Numbered from the stretch's first letter, positions 15,746-24,556 are shown. The stretch: 64,000 nucleotides of DNA from Micromonospora sp. M71_S20 (GCF_003664255.1 NZ_RCCV01000001.1:1736001-1800000), one strand, 5' to 3'. Made by a program: numbers and translations. The notes: a model not told the origin generated them from the sequence alone.

Positions 15746-15751
15746 GTAGTC

Positions 15752-16846
15752 ATGCGTGTCCGTGTGTCGCGGCTGGTCGTCTTCCTGTGGCGTGACGGCC
15801 AACTGGTCTGCGACGACCCGCTGAGGCACCGGCAGTTCGCGTTGACTGTTGAGGCGGAGAGGCTGCTGCGCGACTACGCCGACTGGGCCGAGCTCGACGG
15901 CCGGCTCGCGCAGCAGCTCCTCGACGCCCACGTCCTCGTCGCCGAGGGCTCGCCGGAACACGCCCGGGAGGAACGCCTCGGCGCCTGGCGCGACCTGGGC
16001 CTGGCGGCCACCTACTACCACCTGGCCAGCCGCACGCTCGGCAGCGACGTCTTCCGCTCGGCCGCCGAGGACGCCGCGGTGCTCCGCGCCAAGACCGGCC
16101 AGCCGGAGCCGGTCAAGGAGTACGACGGTCCACGGATCGCCCTGCCCCCCGCCGACCCGCCCGCCGTCGACTTCACCGCGGTCCTCGACGCCCGGCGGTC
16201 GACGCGATGGTTCGACCCGGACCGCCCGGTGCCGCTGCCGGCGTTCGCCGCCCTGCTGCGCTGGACGGCCGGGATCCGCCGCGAAGTGGACGTCGCCGGA
16301 GTCGGTACGGCGCTGCTCAAGACCGTTCCCTCCGGCGGGGCCCGCCACCCGGTCGAGGTCTATCCGGTGGTCCGCGACGTCGAAGGGCTGGAGCCCGGCG
16401 TCTACCACTACGCGGTGCGCCGCCACGAGCTGGTGCGGCTCGCGCCCGCTCCTGGCGAGGACCAGCTGCGCGAGTGGTGCGGCGGTCAGCCGCACGCCGC
16501 CCAGGCCGGCTTCCTGCTGATGTACGCGGCGGTGCTCGACCGGACCGTGTGGAAGTACCCGGCCGCGCGCGCGTACCGTGCGCTCCTGCTCGACGTCGGT
16601 CACCTGAGCCAGACCGTGTACCTCACCGCGACCGCGCTCGGTCTCGGGACGTTCTTCACCGCCGCCACCCGCGACGCGCCCGTCGAGGACGCCCTCGGCC
16701 TGTCCTGGCCGGACGAGATCTTCCTCGGCGTGTCCGGCGTCGGCGTGCCGCACCCCGCCGAGCGGGACCGCCAGGCGGCGATGCTCGCTGGCGGCGACGC
16801 GGCGTTCTCCTTCCCCCCGGACGCCTGGCACGGACGGGGCGAATGA
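15752..16846 (+). CDS. SagB-type FMN-dependent peptide dehydrogenase
   Basis: In the 364-residue protein, residues about 140-350 are a nitroreductase-fold SagB domain. RRSTRWFDPDRPVPLPAFAA is the flavin site, VPSGGARHPVEVYPVVRDVE the SagB hallmark, and LLDVGHLSQTVYLTATALGL the dimer helix. Residues 1-100 (VVFLWRDGQLVCDDPLRHRQ and a helix LTVEAERLLRDYADW) resemble a winged-helix precursor-recognition domain. SagB enzymes oxidise azolines to azoles in other RiPP pathways. Here no YcaO cyclodehydratase exists, so the oxidation must be another one, perhaps at Tyr or Cys of the peptide. It overlaps the next gene by four bases. Confidence 0.82.
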   Translation: MRVRVSRLVVFLWRDGQLVCDDPLRHRQFALTVEAERLLRDYADWAELDGRLAQQLLDAHVLVAEGSPEHAREERLGAWRDLGLAATYYHLASRTLGSDVFRSAAEDAAVLRAKTGQPEPVKEYDGPRIALPPADPPAVDFTAVLDARRSTRWFDPDRPVPLPAFAALLRWTAGIRREVDVAGVGTALLKTVPSGGARHPVEVYPVVRDVEGLEPGVYHYAVRRHELVRLAPAPGEDQLREWCGGQPHAAQAGFLLMYAAVLDRTVWKYPAARAYRALLLDVGHLSQTVYLTATALGLGTFFTAATRDAPVEDALGLSWPDEIFLGVSGVGVPHPAERDRQAAMLAGGDAAFSFPPDAWHGRGE

Positions 16847-17862
16847 CGCCCAGGGTGACCGTCGACCTGGCCCGACTGGACGCGAACATCGCGCGGTACG
16901 GCAGGCGCGCGGCCGAAGCCGGCGTCGCCGTACGCGCGCACGTCAAGGGGCACCGCAGTCCCGAGATCGCCGCCCGGCAGGTGGCCGCGGGCGCGGTGGG
17001 CGTCGCGGTCCACTCGGCGGCAGAGGCCGAGGCCTACGTCGCGGTGGGCGTGACGGACGTGGCGGTGGCGTGGCCGTGGCGCGATCCGTGGCGGTGGACC
17101 CGGTTCGCCCGGCTCGCCCGGCACTGCGCGGTCACGGTGCACGTGGACCACCCGGACGCGGTGGCCGGGCTCGGCGCGGCGGCCGAGGCCCACGGCGTCG
17201 AACTCGGCGTGCGGATCGAGGTCGACACCGGGCTGCACCGGGTCGGCGTCGACCCGGACGCGGCCGGGGAACTGGCCGCCACGGTCGCGAAGACCGGCGG
17301 GCTGCGCCTGGCGGGCGTGACCGGGTACGTGGGGATCGTCGATCCCGCCGCCGCGCACGACCGGGAGGATCTCGGCCGCCGCCAGGCGCGGCTGCTGGTG
17401 TCGGTGGCCCAGCGGATCCGCGCGGCCGGGTCGCCCTGCCCGGAGGTGAGCGTCGGGGGCACCCCCACCCTCGCCGGCGCGCTGGACGTCGCCGGCGTGA
17501 CCGAGGTGTGTGCCGGGGCGTACGCGCTGCTCGACGGCGGGCTGGTCCGGCTGGGCGAGTGCGGTCCCGAGGCGGTCGCGATCGCCGTCGCCACGACCGT
17601 CACCGGAAACGACGGAAAGGCACTGCGCACCGACGCCGACGCGCTGCTCGCGGGCGCCGACCAGACCTGGATGAGCGGTGTCGTGATGACCGGGCCGGAC
17701 GGCGCGCCGGTCGACGCGGACTCGGTGTCGGTGGGCGACGAGTTGCGGGTGCTGCCCGGGCACGTGTGCCCGGTGGTGGCCCGCCGGCCGCTGCTGCACG
17801 TGCTCGACAACGGCGAGCCGGTGGCGCGGTGGCAGGCACTGGTCCGCCCGGACCGGGCATGA
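16843..17862 (+). CDS. PLP-dependent D-threonine aldolase / alanine racemase-like enzyme
   Basis: The 339-residue protein is a fold-type III PLP enzyme. Lys35 in VRAHVKGHRSPEIAARQ is the probable Schiff-base lysine. LGVRIEVDTGLHRVGVDP and SVGGTPTLAGALDVAGVTE are the D-threonine-aldolase/D-serine-dehydratase signatures. The C-terminal PGHVCPVVARRP carries the His and Cys that bind metal in that family. Known members cleave or dehydrate D-beta-hydroxy amino acids. Its role here could be retro-aldol, epimerisation or dehydration on a peptide-derived residue. It overlaps both neighbours by four bases (atga). Confidence 0.8.
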   Translation: MTPRVTVDLARLDANIARYGRRAAEAGVAVRAHVKGHRSPEIAARQVAAGAVGVAVHSAAEAEAYVAVGVTDVAVAWPWRDPWRWTRFARLARHCAVTVHVDHPDAVAGLGAAAEAHGVELGVRIEVDTGLHRVGVDPDAAGELAATVAKTGGLRLAGVTGYVGIVDPAAAHDREDLGRRQARLLVSVAQRIRAAGSPCPEVSVGGTPTLAGALDVAGVTEVCAGAYALLDGGLVRLGECGPEAVAIAVATTVTGNDGKALRTDADALLAGADQTWMSGVVMTGPDGAPVDADSVSVGDELRVLPGHVCPVVARRPLLHVLDNGEPVARWQALVRPDRA

Positions 17863-19106
17863 CCGACACCGTCGCGTCCGTGGACCGCCCGGCGGACCCA
17901 CTGCGCGAGCGCCGGTTCGTCCTGTTCGCCACGGCCAGGACGATCTCCGTCTTCGGCAACGCGATGGGGCCACTCGCGCTGACCTTCGCCGTCCTCGACC
18001 TGCCCGGTGGATCGCCTCCGGCGCTGTCGCTGGTGCTCGCCGCGATCTCGGTGCCCAGGATCGCGCTGATGCTGCTCGGCGGCGTCATCGGCGACCGGCT
18101 GCCGCGTCACCGCGTACTCGTGGCGGCGGAGCTGATGTGCGGCACGGCGTACGGCGCGATGACCGTCCTCGTGCTGACCGGACGGGCGAGCGTCGCCGCC
18201 CTCGCCGTCTGTGCGGCCGTCGCCGGCACCGCCTCCGCCCTGCTGCTGCCCTCGCTCAACGGGCTGACCGCCGAACTCGTCGCGCCCGGGGCGCGGCAGC
18301 GCGGCAACGCCGTGCTGCGGCTGGGTACGAACACCGCCACGGTGGCGGGCTTCACCGCGGGCGGGGCGCTGATCACCTGGCTGGGACCGGGTTGGGCGCT
18401 GGCCCTCGACGCCGCGACGTTCGCCGTCGCCGCCGGACTTCTCGCGCGGCTGCGCCTCGCCGCGACCACCCGGACGGCCAGGCGGAACCTGCCCGCCGAA
18501 CTCCGCGACGGTTGGCGCGAGTTCGTCCGACGGCGGTGGCTGTGGCAGATCGTGCTCTGCGCGGCCGTGATCAACGCCGCCGTCGGGGTCACCTTCGGGC
18601 TCGCGGGGCCGCTGCTCGCCAGAGCGCACCTGGGCGGCGCGGGCGCGTGGTCCGGCGTCCTCGCCGGGTACGCGGTGGGGATGTTCGCCGGCGTGCTGGT
18701 GGCGATGCGGATCAGGACGACCCGTCCCCTGCGTACGGCCGTACTCGCCGTGTCGATGCTGGGACTGCCGGCGTTGCTGCTCGGAGCCGGTGCCGCGCTG
18801 CCGTTCGTGATCCTCGCCGCCGTGCTGGCCGGGGTCGCCTTCGACGTCTTCGGCGTGCTGTGGGAGACGACCGTCCAGTCCGAGGTGCCGACGGAGGCGA
18901 TGTCCCGCGTGAGCGCGTACGAGTGGCTGGGGGCGGTGGGACTGGGACCGCCGGTCATGATCGCCGCCGGTTTCGTCGTACCCGGGATCGGCGTGCGGAC
19001 GACCCTGCTCGGTCTGGCCGCGGTGATCTTCGTCGCCGCGCTCGTCCCATTGGCCAGTTCCCCCGTCCGGCACTACGAAAGGCAACTCGATGGCCGAGTA
19101 CGTTGA
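17859..19106 (+). CDS. MFS transporter (MFS_3-like), probable exporter of the peptide operon
   Basis: The 415-residue protein has about 12 membrane helices. The MFS loop 2-3 motif appears as GGVIGDRLPRHRVLVAAE, and a central cytosolic loop (RRNLPAELRDGWREFVRRRW) resembles the MFS_3 (enterobactin exporter-like) group. It is coupled to the genes on both sides: atga overlap with the PLP enzyme and a 17-base overlap with the methyltransferase. It most likely exports the operon's product and so gives self-protection or secretion. The substrate is not readable from sequence. Confidence 0.85.
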   Translation: MTDTVASVDRPADPLRERRFVLFATARTISVFGNAMGPLALTFAVLDLPGGSPPALSLVLAAISVPRIALMLLGGVIGDRLPRHRVLVAAELMCGTAYGAMTVLVLTGRASVAALAVCAAVAGTASALLLPSLNGLTAELVAPGARQRGNAVLRLGTNTATVAGFTAGGALITWLGPGWALALDAATFAVAAGLLARLRLAATTRTARRNLPAELRDGWREFVRRRWLWQIVLCAAVINAAVGVTFGLAGPLLARAHLGGAGAWSGVLAGYAVGMFAGVLVAMRIRTTRPLRTAVLAVSMLGLPALLLGAGAALPFVILAAVLAGVAFDVFGVLWETTVQSEVPTEAMSRVSAYEWLGAVGLGPPVMIAAGFVVPGIGVRTTLLGLAAVIFVAALVPLASSPVRHYERQLDGRVR

Positions 19107-19833
19107 CGCCTTCGTCACGGCGTATGACCGCTTCTGGGCGCCGTACCCCGAGCGGATGGGCGACGCGTGGCTGCGGCTGCACGCGCACGTGGCACCCGGA
19201 GCCGAGCGGAGCCTGCTCGACGTCGGCTGCGGCACCGGCATCGTGGCCGCCCGGTTCGCCTCCGCCGGCTACCGGATCGTCGGCGTCGACGTCTCCGAGG
19301 CGATGATCGCCCGCGCGCGCGAGCGGCTGGCCGGCACCGACGCGGTGCTGATGGCCGCGGACGCCGTGGACTTCGAGGTGCCGCGGCCCTGCGCGTTCGC
19401 GGTCTCCACCTACGACATCGTCAACCACGTCGGCGGGATCGACCGGGTCCGCGCCTACCTGCGCCGCGTCCACCGGGCGGTCGCCCCGGGCGGATGGTTC
19501 GGCTTCGACATGTCCACGGTCAAAGGACTTTCCGCCGACGTCCCACCGGTCAGCCGGCAGGACGAGGCCGTCTCGGTCGTGGTGGCCCGGGGTCCGCTCG
19601 ACGGCGATCGCCGCCCGCTGCACGTCACCGGTGAGCTACGCACCGACGACGGCCGCGCGACCCCCTTCGCCACGACGATCACCAACACCGCCCATCCCGT
19701 GGCCGACGTGCTCGCCGCCCTGGCGGACGCCGGCTGGGTGACGAGCCACGTCGCCGCAATCGACGACCTGCTCACCCCGGTACCGGACCCGGAGGCGCTG
19801 CCCCGGGTCGCCGTGGTCGCCCGACGCCCCTGA
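19090..19833 (+). CDS. Class I SAM-dependent methyltransferase
   Basis: The 247-residue protein has a Rossmann methyltransferase core: motif I LLDVGCGTGIVAARFASAGY, motif II VGVDVSEAMIARARERL, and motif IV FAVSTYDIVNHVGGID. The N-terminal EYVDAFVTAYDRFWAPYPER is typical of small-molecule O- or N-methyltransferases. ATG 19090 lies inside the MFS gene end, so the gene belongs to the same operon. It probably methylates the peptide-derived product, perhaps at a thiol, phenol or amine; the site is unknown. It is the last gene before a terminator. Confidence 0.85.
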   Translation: MAEYVDAFVTAYDRFWAPYPERMGDAWLRLHAHVAPGAERSLLDVGCGTGIVAARFASAGYRIVGVDVSEAMIARARERLAGTDAVLMAADAVDFEVPRPCAFAVSTYDIVNHVGGIDRVRAYLRRVHRAVAPGGWFGFDMSTVKGLSADVPPVSRQDEAVSVVVARGPLDGDRRPLHVTGELRTDDGRATPFATTITNTAHPVADVLAALADAGWVTSHVAAIDDLLTPVPDPEALPRVAVVARRP

Positions 19834-19873
19834 CGGCCGCCACCCGGCCCGCCGCCGGCGCGCCCGACCGCGA

Positions 19874-19894
19874 GGGGCCGGGGCGGCCGGCCCC
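19874..19894. terminator. Terminator between peptide operon and EamA gene
   Basis: The stem ggggccgg/ccggcccc with a five-base loop lies between convergent genes. Confidence 0.6.
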
Positions 19895-19959
19895 GCGTGT
19901 GGGTGGCCCGGTCGGGGACGCCGGTGTGCACGCGACGCCACCACCCGCGACCGCGCGGG

Positions 19960-20931
19960 TCAGCCGGGCGGCGGGCCGGCGTCGGCGGGGACGGTGGTGG
20001 CGAGCCCTCGGACGCGGCGGGCCGCGCGGGCGCCGCCGAGCACCACCACCGCGACGCCGGACAACAGCAGCGCCAGCCCGACCAGGGCGGTCACCCCGGG
20101 CAACTGCCCGAGCCAGGCCCAGCCGATCAGGGCCGCGCCCGGGGCTTCCAGCAGGGCCAGCACGCTGACCGTGGTCGCCGAGACCTTCTTCAGCGCGAAG
20201 TTGAACATCGAGTGCCCGAGCAGCTGGGCGCCGGCCACCAGGGCCAGCACGACGAGCCAGGTGTCGGCGTCGAGGCCGGTCAGCGGCACCCGGCCGACCA
20301 GGCAGACCACGAGCAGGACCAGGGCGCAGACCCCGTAGCAGATGGTGGTGTAGGTGGTCGTGCTGATCGTCGTACGGGCCCGCTCGCCGAGTGCGGTGTA
20401 GACCGCCGCGAACAGGCCGCCGGCCACCGCGAGCAGGTCGCCGGCGACGGCCCGGCCGGAGACGGCGAAGTCCGCCCCGGTCGCCACGCCCGCCCCCGCG
20501 ACCGCCACCCCGATGCCGACCCAGACGACGCCCGGCAGCCGGCGGCCCTGGGCGCGGGCGATCAGCCCCTGCCAGACCGGCTGGGTGGCGCACAGCGCGG
20601 TCGCCGCGGCGACCGAGGTGAGCTTGGTGCTGGGCATCCAGGTGGCGAAGTGCGCGGCGAGCGCGACCCCCGACAGCACGCAGTAGAGGCCCTCGCGCCG
20701 CCCGGCGCCGACCGTCAGCGACCGGAACTCGGCGCGTCGCCGGGCCACCGAGAAGGGGCCGAGCACCGCGACCGAGAGCAGGTTGCGCCAGAACGCGACG
20801 GCCAGCGCCGGCGCCGCCGCGAAGGCCACCAGCGGCGCGGACGACGAGACGGCGACCACGGCCAGGACGACCGCCCCGGTGGTCACCGGGTCGAACGGCG
20901 GGCGGTGCGCTGCGGGGGACACGAGGAGCAA
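19960..20931 (-). CDS. EamA-family (DMT) transporter
   Basis: The 323-residue protein has ten membrane helices in two EamA repeats (first around residues 15-150, second 160-300). The second contains SATTVSVLALLEAPGAALIG and the first STKLTSVAAATALCATQPVW, the usual EamA pattern of drug/metabolite exporters. The substrate is unknown. It ends facing the methyltransferase of the peptide operon but is transcribed separately, so a link to that product is only possible. The start is ATG 20931, followed by a short cytosolic segment. Confidence 0.85.
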   Translation of the reverse strand: MLLVSPAAHRPPFDPVTTGAVVLAVVAVSSSAPLVAFAAAPALAVAFWRNLLSVAVLGPFSVARRRAEFRSLTVGAGRREGLYCVLSGVALAAHFATWMPSTKLTSVAAATALCATQPVWQGLIARAQGRRLPGVVWVGIGVAVAGAGVATGADFAVSGRAVAGDLLAVAGGLFAAVYTALGERARTTISTTTYTTICYGVCALVLLVVCLVGRVPLTGLDADTWLVVLALVAGAQLLGHSMFNFALKKVSATTVSVLALLEAPGAALIGWAWLGQLPGVTALVGLALLLSGVAVVVLGGARAARRVRGLATTVPADAGPPPG

Positions 20932-21028
20932 TCCTCACACGTCAGGAGTCGCCACGTAACGTCAGCACTCCGTTACGATCATGCCTGTCCGCGCCGGCGA
21001 TTCCCCTACCGCCCGGAGGCGCTCCCCC

Positions 21029-21760
21029 ATGCCCACGTACCAGGCGGTCCTGTTCGACTTCTTCGGCACGCTGACCCGTTCCGTCCAGCGGGGCGCGGCC
21101 CACCGGTCGACCGCCGAGCTGCTCGGCTGCCCGCCGCACACGCTCGTCGACGTGCTCGACCGCACCTACTACGAGCGGGCCTGCGGGCGACACGGCAACG
21201 CCGAGGCGACCCTGCGCTGGGTCTGCGAGCAGGCCGGCGTGCACCCGTCCGACGACGCGGTCCGCTCGGCGGTCGCCTCCCGCCACCGGGCCGTACGCGC
21301 CGACACCCGGTTGCGGGACGAGGCGGTGCCGACGCTGGCCGCGCTGCGCCGGCTCGGCCTGCGCACCGGGGTGATCAGCGACTGCACGCACGAGCTGCCG
21401 GCGTTCCTGCCGCAACTGCCGATCGCCCCGCTGCTCGACGTGCGGGTCTTCTCCGTGCTGGTGGGGCGCTGCAAGCCGGACCCGGCGCTCTACCAGGCGG
21501 CGTGCCGGCGGCTCGACCTGGCGCCGGCGGACTGCCTCTACGTCGGCGACGGCGGCAGCCAGGAGCTGACCGGGGCGGAGCGGGCCGGGATGACCGCCGT
21601 GCGGCTGGCCGCACCGGACCTGGCCGGTCACATGGTGTTCAACGCCGACGCCGCCTGGAACGGGCCGGTGCTGCGCTCGCTCGACGAGGTGGTCGGCCTC
21701 GTCGACCGGGCGCCCGTGCCGGCGGTCGCACCCGTGCCGGCCGGTTGCCTCTCCGCGTGA
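21029..21760 (+). CDS. HAD-superfamily hydrolase
   Basis: The 243-residue protein has HAD motif I as VLFDFFGTLTRS (nucleophile Asp; the second Asp is replaced by Phe-Gly), motif II as TGVISDCTHE, motif III as GRCKPDPALYQ (Lys), and motif IV as YVGDGGSQELTG. Residues about 20-95 form the cap. The missing second Asp recalls haloacid-dehalogenase-like members rather than typical phosphatases. ATG 21029 is chosen over 20981 because ggagg lies ten bases upstream. The substrate is unknown. Confidence 0.82.
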   Translation: MPTYQAVLFDFFGTLTRSVQRGAAHRSTAELLGCPPHTLVDVLDRTYYERACGRHGNAEATLRWVCEQAGVHPSDDAVRSAVASRHRAVRADTRLRDEAVPTLAALRRLGLRTGVISDCTHELPAFLPQLPIAPLLDVRVFSVLVGRCKPDPALYQAACRRLDLAPADCLYVGDGGSQELTGAERAGMTAVRLAAPDLAGHMVFNADAAWNGPVLRSLDEVVGLVDRAPVPAVAPVPAGCLSA

Positions 21761-21783
21761 GCCCGGGCCCGGGGCCGGGTGCC

Positions 21784-22293
21784 TCAGCGGCGGCGGACCC
21801 GGTGCAGGCGGAACGGCTTGCGGGTCGCCCGGACCGCCGGCGTCTCGCGGGGCACCTCGGCCAGCGAGTCCGCGGGCAGCCCGGCGCCGGCGACCGGCTC
21901 GCCGGCCGGCTCCAGCCGGTTCACCGCGCAGCCGTCGGCCGCCCAGCGCTCCACCAGCTCGGCCGTGGGCCCGGGCGCGTTGAGCCGCTTCGCGGCCACC
22001 AGCGGCGCGGTGGTCTCCCAGTGCTCGGTGCCGGGCGCCAGGCGGCTCACCCGGGCCGGCCAGGTGACGATCCGCCCGCCGTGGTCACCGCGCAGGGTGA
22101 CCTGCGCCTCGGTCGCGTCGGCCAGGCCCGGGGCGGACTGCTCCCCGGGGCCGCTGACCACGAAGAGCGCCCCCTCCAGGGGCAGGCACCACAGCGCGAG
22201 CGCCGGCCCGCCGGGCACGCTCACCCAGGCCACGGCCGCCTTCTTCATCGCCTCGTCGACCAGCGGCGTGCTGGTCCGCTCCGCGTCGGTCAC
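21784..22293 (-). CDS. Hypothetical conserved protein
   Basis: The 169-residue protein is soluble and contains VAWVSVPGGPALALWCLPLE and ALFVVSGPGEQSAPGL in its first half, followed by a region with LAPGTEHWETTAPLVAAKRL. The C-terminus is basic (RKPFRLHRVRRR). I know similar unnamed proteins from Micromonosporaceae, but no function. GTG 22293 is preferred because gggagg lies eight bases upstream. ATG 22311 is the alternative, although its own upstream lacks a site. Confidence 0.66.
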   Translation of the reverse strand: MTDAERTSTPLVDEAMKKAAVAWVSVPGGPALALWCLPLEGALFVVSGPGEQSAPGLADATEAQVTLRGDHGGRIVTWPARVSRLAPGTEHWETTAPLVAAKRLNAPGPTAELVERWAADGCAVNRLEPAGEPVAGAGLPADSLAEVPRETPAVRATRKPFRLHRVRRR

Positions 22294-22366
22294 CCTCGCA
22301 TCCTCCCGCATCCACCCCCGTCCCGTCAGCGCCGCCCGCCCGGGCGGGCGGCGCGGATCGCCGAGG

Positions 22367-23236
22367 TCAGCCGACGAACGGGGGAACGGTGATCTCGCCC
22401 CGGGCCACCGGCACGACGTGGCCGGCCACGGTGGCGCCCACCGCCTGACCGTCCGCGGCGGTCACCGTGCAGGCCAGCACGGACGGGCGGTTGATCTCGA
22501 TGCCCTGGTGGACGGTGTACTCCGCGCGCCCGTCGGCGGGCAGCAGGCCGCTGGCGACCAGCCACACCCCCAGGCCCAGGGCGGCCGAACCGGTGGCCGG
22601 GTCCTCCGGCACGCCGAGCCCGGGAACGAAGACCCGGGCGTGCGCGGTTTGGGCGGCGGCGTCCCAGGAGAAGACGCTGACGTGCTCCACTCCGTACCGC
22701 TGTGCCGCCGCCGCGTTGACCCGGGCGCGGGCCACCGCGTCCGGGCGGACCGGGAGGTACGGGAACTCCAGCCCGCAGCCGGCCACCCGGGGAGCGGGGC
22801 CGACGTGGTCGCCCGCGGTGAGCCCGGCCATCTCCAGCAGCGGCTCCGGGTCCAGCTCGGGGCCGAGAGTGGGTACGCCGCCGGTCAGCGTCGCCCCGGT
22901 GGCGGTCACCTCGACGGGCAGCACGCCCGCCCCGCATTCCTGAGTGACCTGCCCCTCACCGAACATGCCGCGGCGGCGGGCGGTCACCGCCGCGCCGACG
23001 CTGGGGTGACCGGCGAAGGGCAGTTCCTCGGCCGGGGTGAAGATGCGGGCCCGATAGGTGGCGCCGACCTGTGTGGGCGGGAGCACGAACACCGTCTCGG
23101 AGAGGTTGAACTCCAGCGCGAGCGCCTGCATCTGCTCGGTGGCCAGCCCTTCGGCGCCGAACACCACCGCCAGCGGGTTGCCGGCGAACGGGCGGTCGGT
23201 GAAGACGTCCACGATCTCGTAGGCCAAGGTCGACAT
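22367..23236 (-). CDS. PhzF-family isomerase-like protein
   Basis: This 289-residue full-length PhzF fold protein carries YEIVDVFTDRPFAGNPLAVV at the start, the catalytic-Glu region FNLSETVFVLPP, FTPAEELPFAGHPSVGAAVT, and later PEDPATGSAALGLGVWL and YTVHQGIEINRPS. PhzF enzymes isomerise small molecules (trans-2,3-dihydro-3-hydroxyanthranilate in phenazine synthesis). Most genomic copies have unknown substrates, and no phenazine genes are present here. The start ATG 23236 leaves 27 bases to the divergent MgtE-like gene, so the two share a promoter region. Confidence 0.88.
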   Translation of the reverse strand: MSTLAYEIVDVFTDRPFAGNPLAVVFGAEGLATEQMQALALEFNLSETVFVLPPTQVGATYRARIFTPAEELPFAGHPSVGAAVTARRRGMFGEGQVTQECGAGVLPVEVTATGATLTGGVPTLGPELDPEPLLEMAGLTAGDHVGPAPRVAGCGLEFPYLPVRPDAVARARVNAAAAQRYGVEHVSVFSWDAAAQTAHARVFVPGLGVPEDPATGSAALGLGVWLVASGLLPADGRAEYTVHQGIEINRPSVLACTVTAADGQAVGATVAGHVVPVARGEITVPPFVG

Positions 23237-23263
23237 GTTGATAAACACTAGGCGCTTAGGCTG

Positions 23264-24556
23264 GTGCCCGTGAGCACGCCGACCCGGGTCTACCTCGCCC
23301 GGCTCGCCGGAGTCGCCGTCTTCGATCCCAACGGCGACCAGGTGGGCCGGGTCCGCGACGCGGTGGGCAGGCTGCGGCCGACGCAACGCCCGCCCGAGGT
23401 GGTCGGTCTGGTCGCCGAGATGCCGATGCGGCGGCGCATCTTCCTCTCGCTGAACCGGATCACCTCCATCGACGCCGACGCGGTCGTGCTCGGCAGCGGC
23501 ACGCTCAACCTGCGGCGCTTCGAGAAGCGCCCGAACGAGCTGCTCGTGCTCCAGGAGCTGCTGGACCGCCGGGTGCAGGTCGACCCCGGCGGGCAGTCGG
23601 GCTCCGTGGTCGACGTGGCGATGGAGTGCAGCCGGGGCGGCGAGTGGTCGCTGGCCCGGGTCGCCGTACGCGAGCAGACCGGCCGGTTGACCCGCCGGGG
23701 CCACCTGCACCAGGTCGAGTGGGAACGGGTACGCGGGCTCAGCGGCATCGCCGACAGCCGGGGCACGGCCAACCTGCTCTCGGTGCTGGAGGACATGCGC
23801 CCCGCCGACCTCGCCAACGCCCTCCAGGATCTCCCCGACACCCGGCGCAACGAGGTCGCCGCCGCGCTGGACGACGAGCGCCTGGCGGACGTGCTGAGCG
23901 AGCTGCCGGAGCGCGACCAGGTGGAGATCCTGGCCGCCCTGGACCGCGAGCGGGCCGCCGACGTGCTGGAGGAGATGGACCCGGACGACGCCGCCGACCT
24001 GCTCAGCGAGCTGCCGCCGCCCGAGCAGGACGTGCTGCTCGACCTGATGCAGCCGGGCGAGGCCGATCCGGTGCGTCAGCTGCTCAAGTACACGCCGGGA
24101 ACGGCGGGCAGCGTGATGACCTCCGAGCCGGTCATCCTCCCGCCGGACGCCACCGTCGCCGAGGCCCTGGCCCGGATCCGGGAACCGCAGCTCTCCCCCG
24201 CGATCGCCGCGCAGGTCTTCGTGTCCCGGGCGCCGATGACCACGCCGACCGGCCGTTACCTCGGCATGGTGCACTTCCAGCGGCTGCTCCGCGAGCCGCC
24301 GGCCGACCTGCTCGGCGGCATCGTGGTCAACGACATCGACCCGCTGCGGCCGACCACCCCGCTGCCGGAGATCACCCGCCGGATGGCCACGTACGACCTG
24401 GTCGCCATGCCCGTCATTGACCGCAACAACCGGCTGGTCGGCGCGGTCACGGTCGACGACGTGCTGGACCACCTCCTGCCCCGGGACTGGCGGGACCGGG
24501 ACGCCGCCGAGCGCCCGCCCACCGCCGGACCGACGCTGGACGGCGCGGATGGCTGA
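23264..24556 (+). CDS. MgtE N-terminal/CBS-domain protein without transport domain
   Basis: In the 430-residue protein, residues 5-80 look like a PRC-barrel (GVAVFDPNGDQVGRVRDAVG), residues about 165-270 are the MgtE intracellular helical repeat (DLANALQDLPDTRRNEVAAA, LEEMDPDDAADLLSELPPPE), and residues about 285-415 are two CBS motifs (GSVMTSEPVILPPDATVAEA, VAMPVIDRNNRLVGAVTVDD). It lacks the membrane part of MgtE, so it may sense Mg2+ or nucleotides or regulate a partner. It resembles Rv1232c in M. tuberculosis in gene order. GTG 23264 or 23270 may start it. Confidence 0.85.
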   Translation: MPVSTPTRVYLARLAGVAVFDPNGDQVGRVRDAVGRLRPTQRPPEVVGLVAEMPMRRRIFLSLNRITSIDADAVVLGSGTLNLRRFEKRPNELLVLQELLDRRVQVDPGGQSGSVVDVAMECSRGGEWSLARVAVREQTGRLTRRGHLHQVEWERVRGLSGIADSRGTANLLSVLEDMRPADLANALQDLPDTRRNEVAAALDDERLADVLSELPERDQVEILAALDRERAADVLEEMDPDDAADLLSELPPPEQDVLLDLMQPGEADPVRQLLKYTPGTAGSVMTSEPVILPPDATVAEALARIREPQLSPAIAAQVFVSRAPMTTPTGRYLGMVHFQRLLREPPADLLGGIVVNDIDPLRPTTPLPEITRRMATYDLVAMPVIDRNNRLVGAVTVDDVLDHLLPRDWRDRDAAERPPTAGPTLDGADG

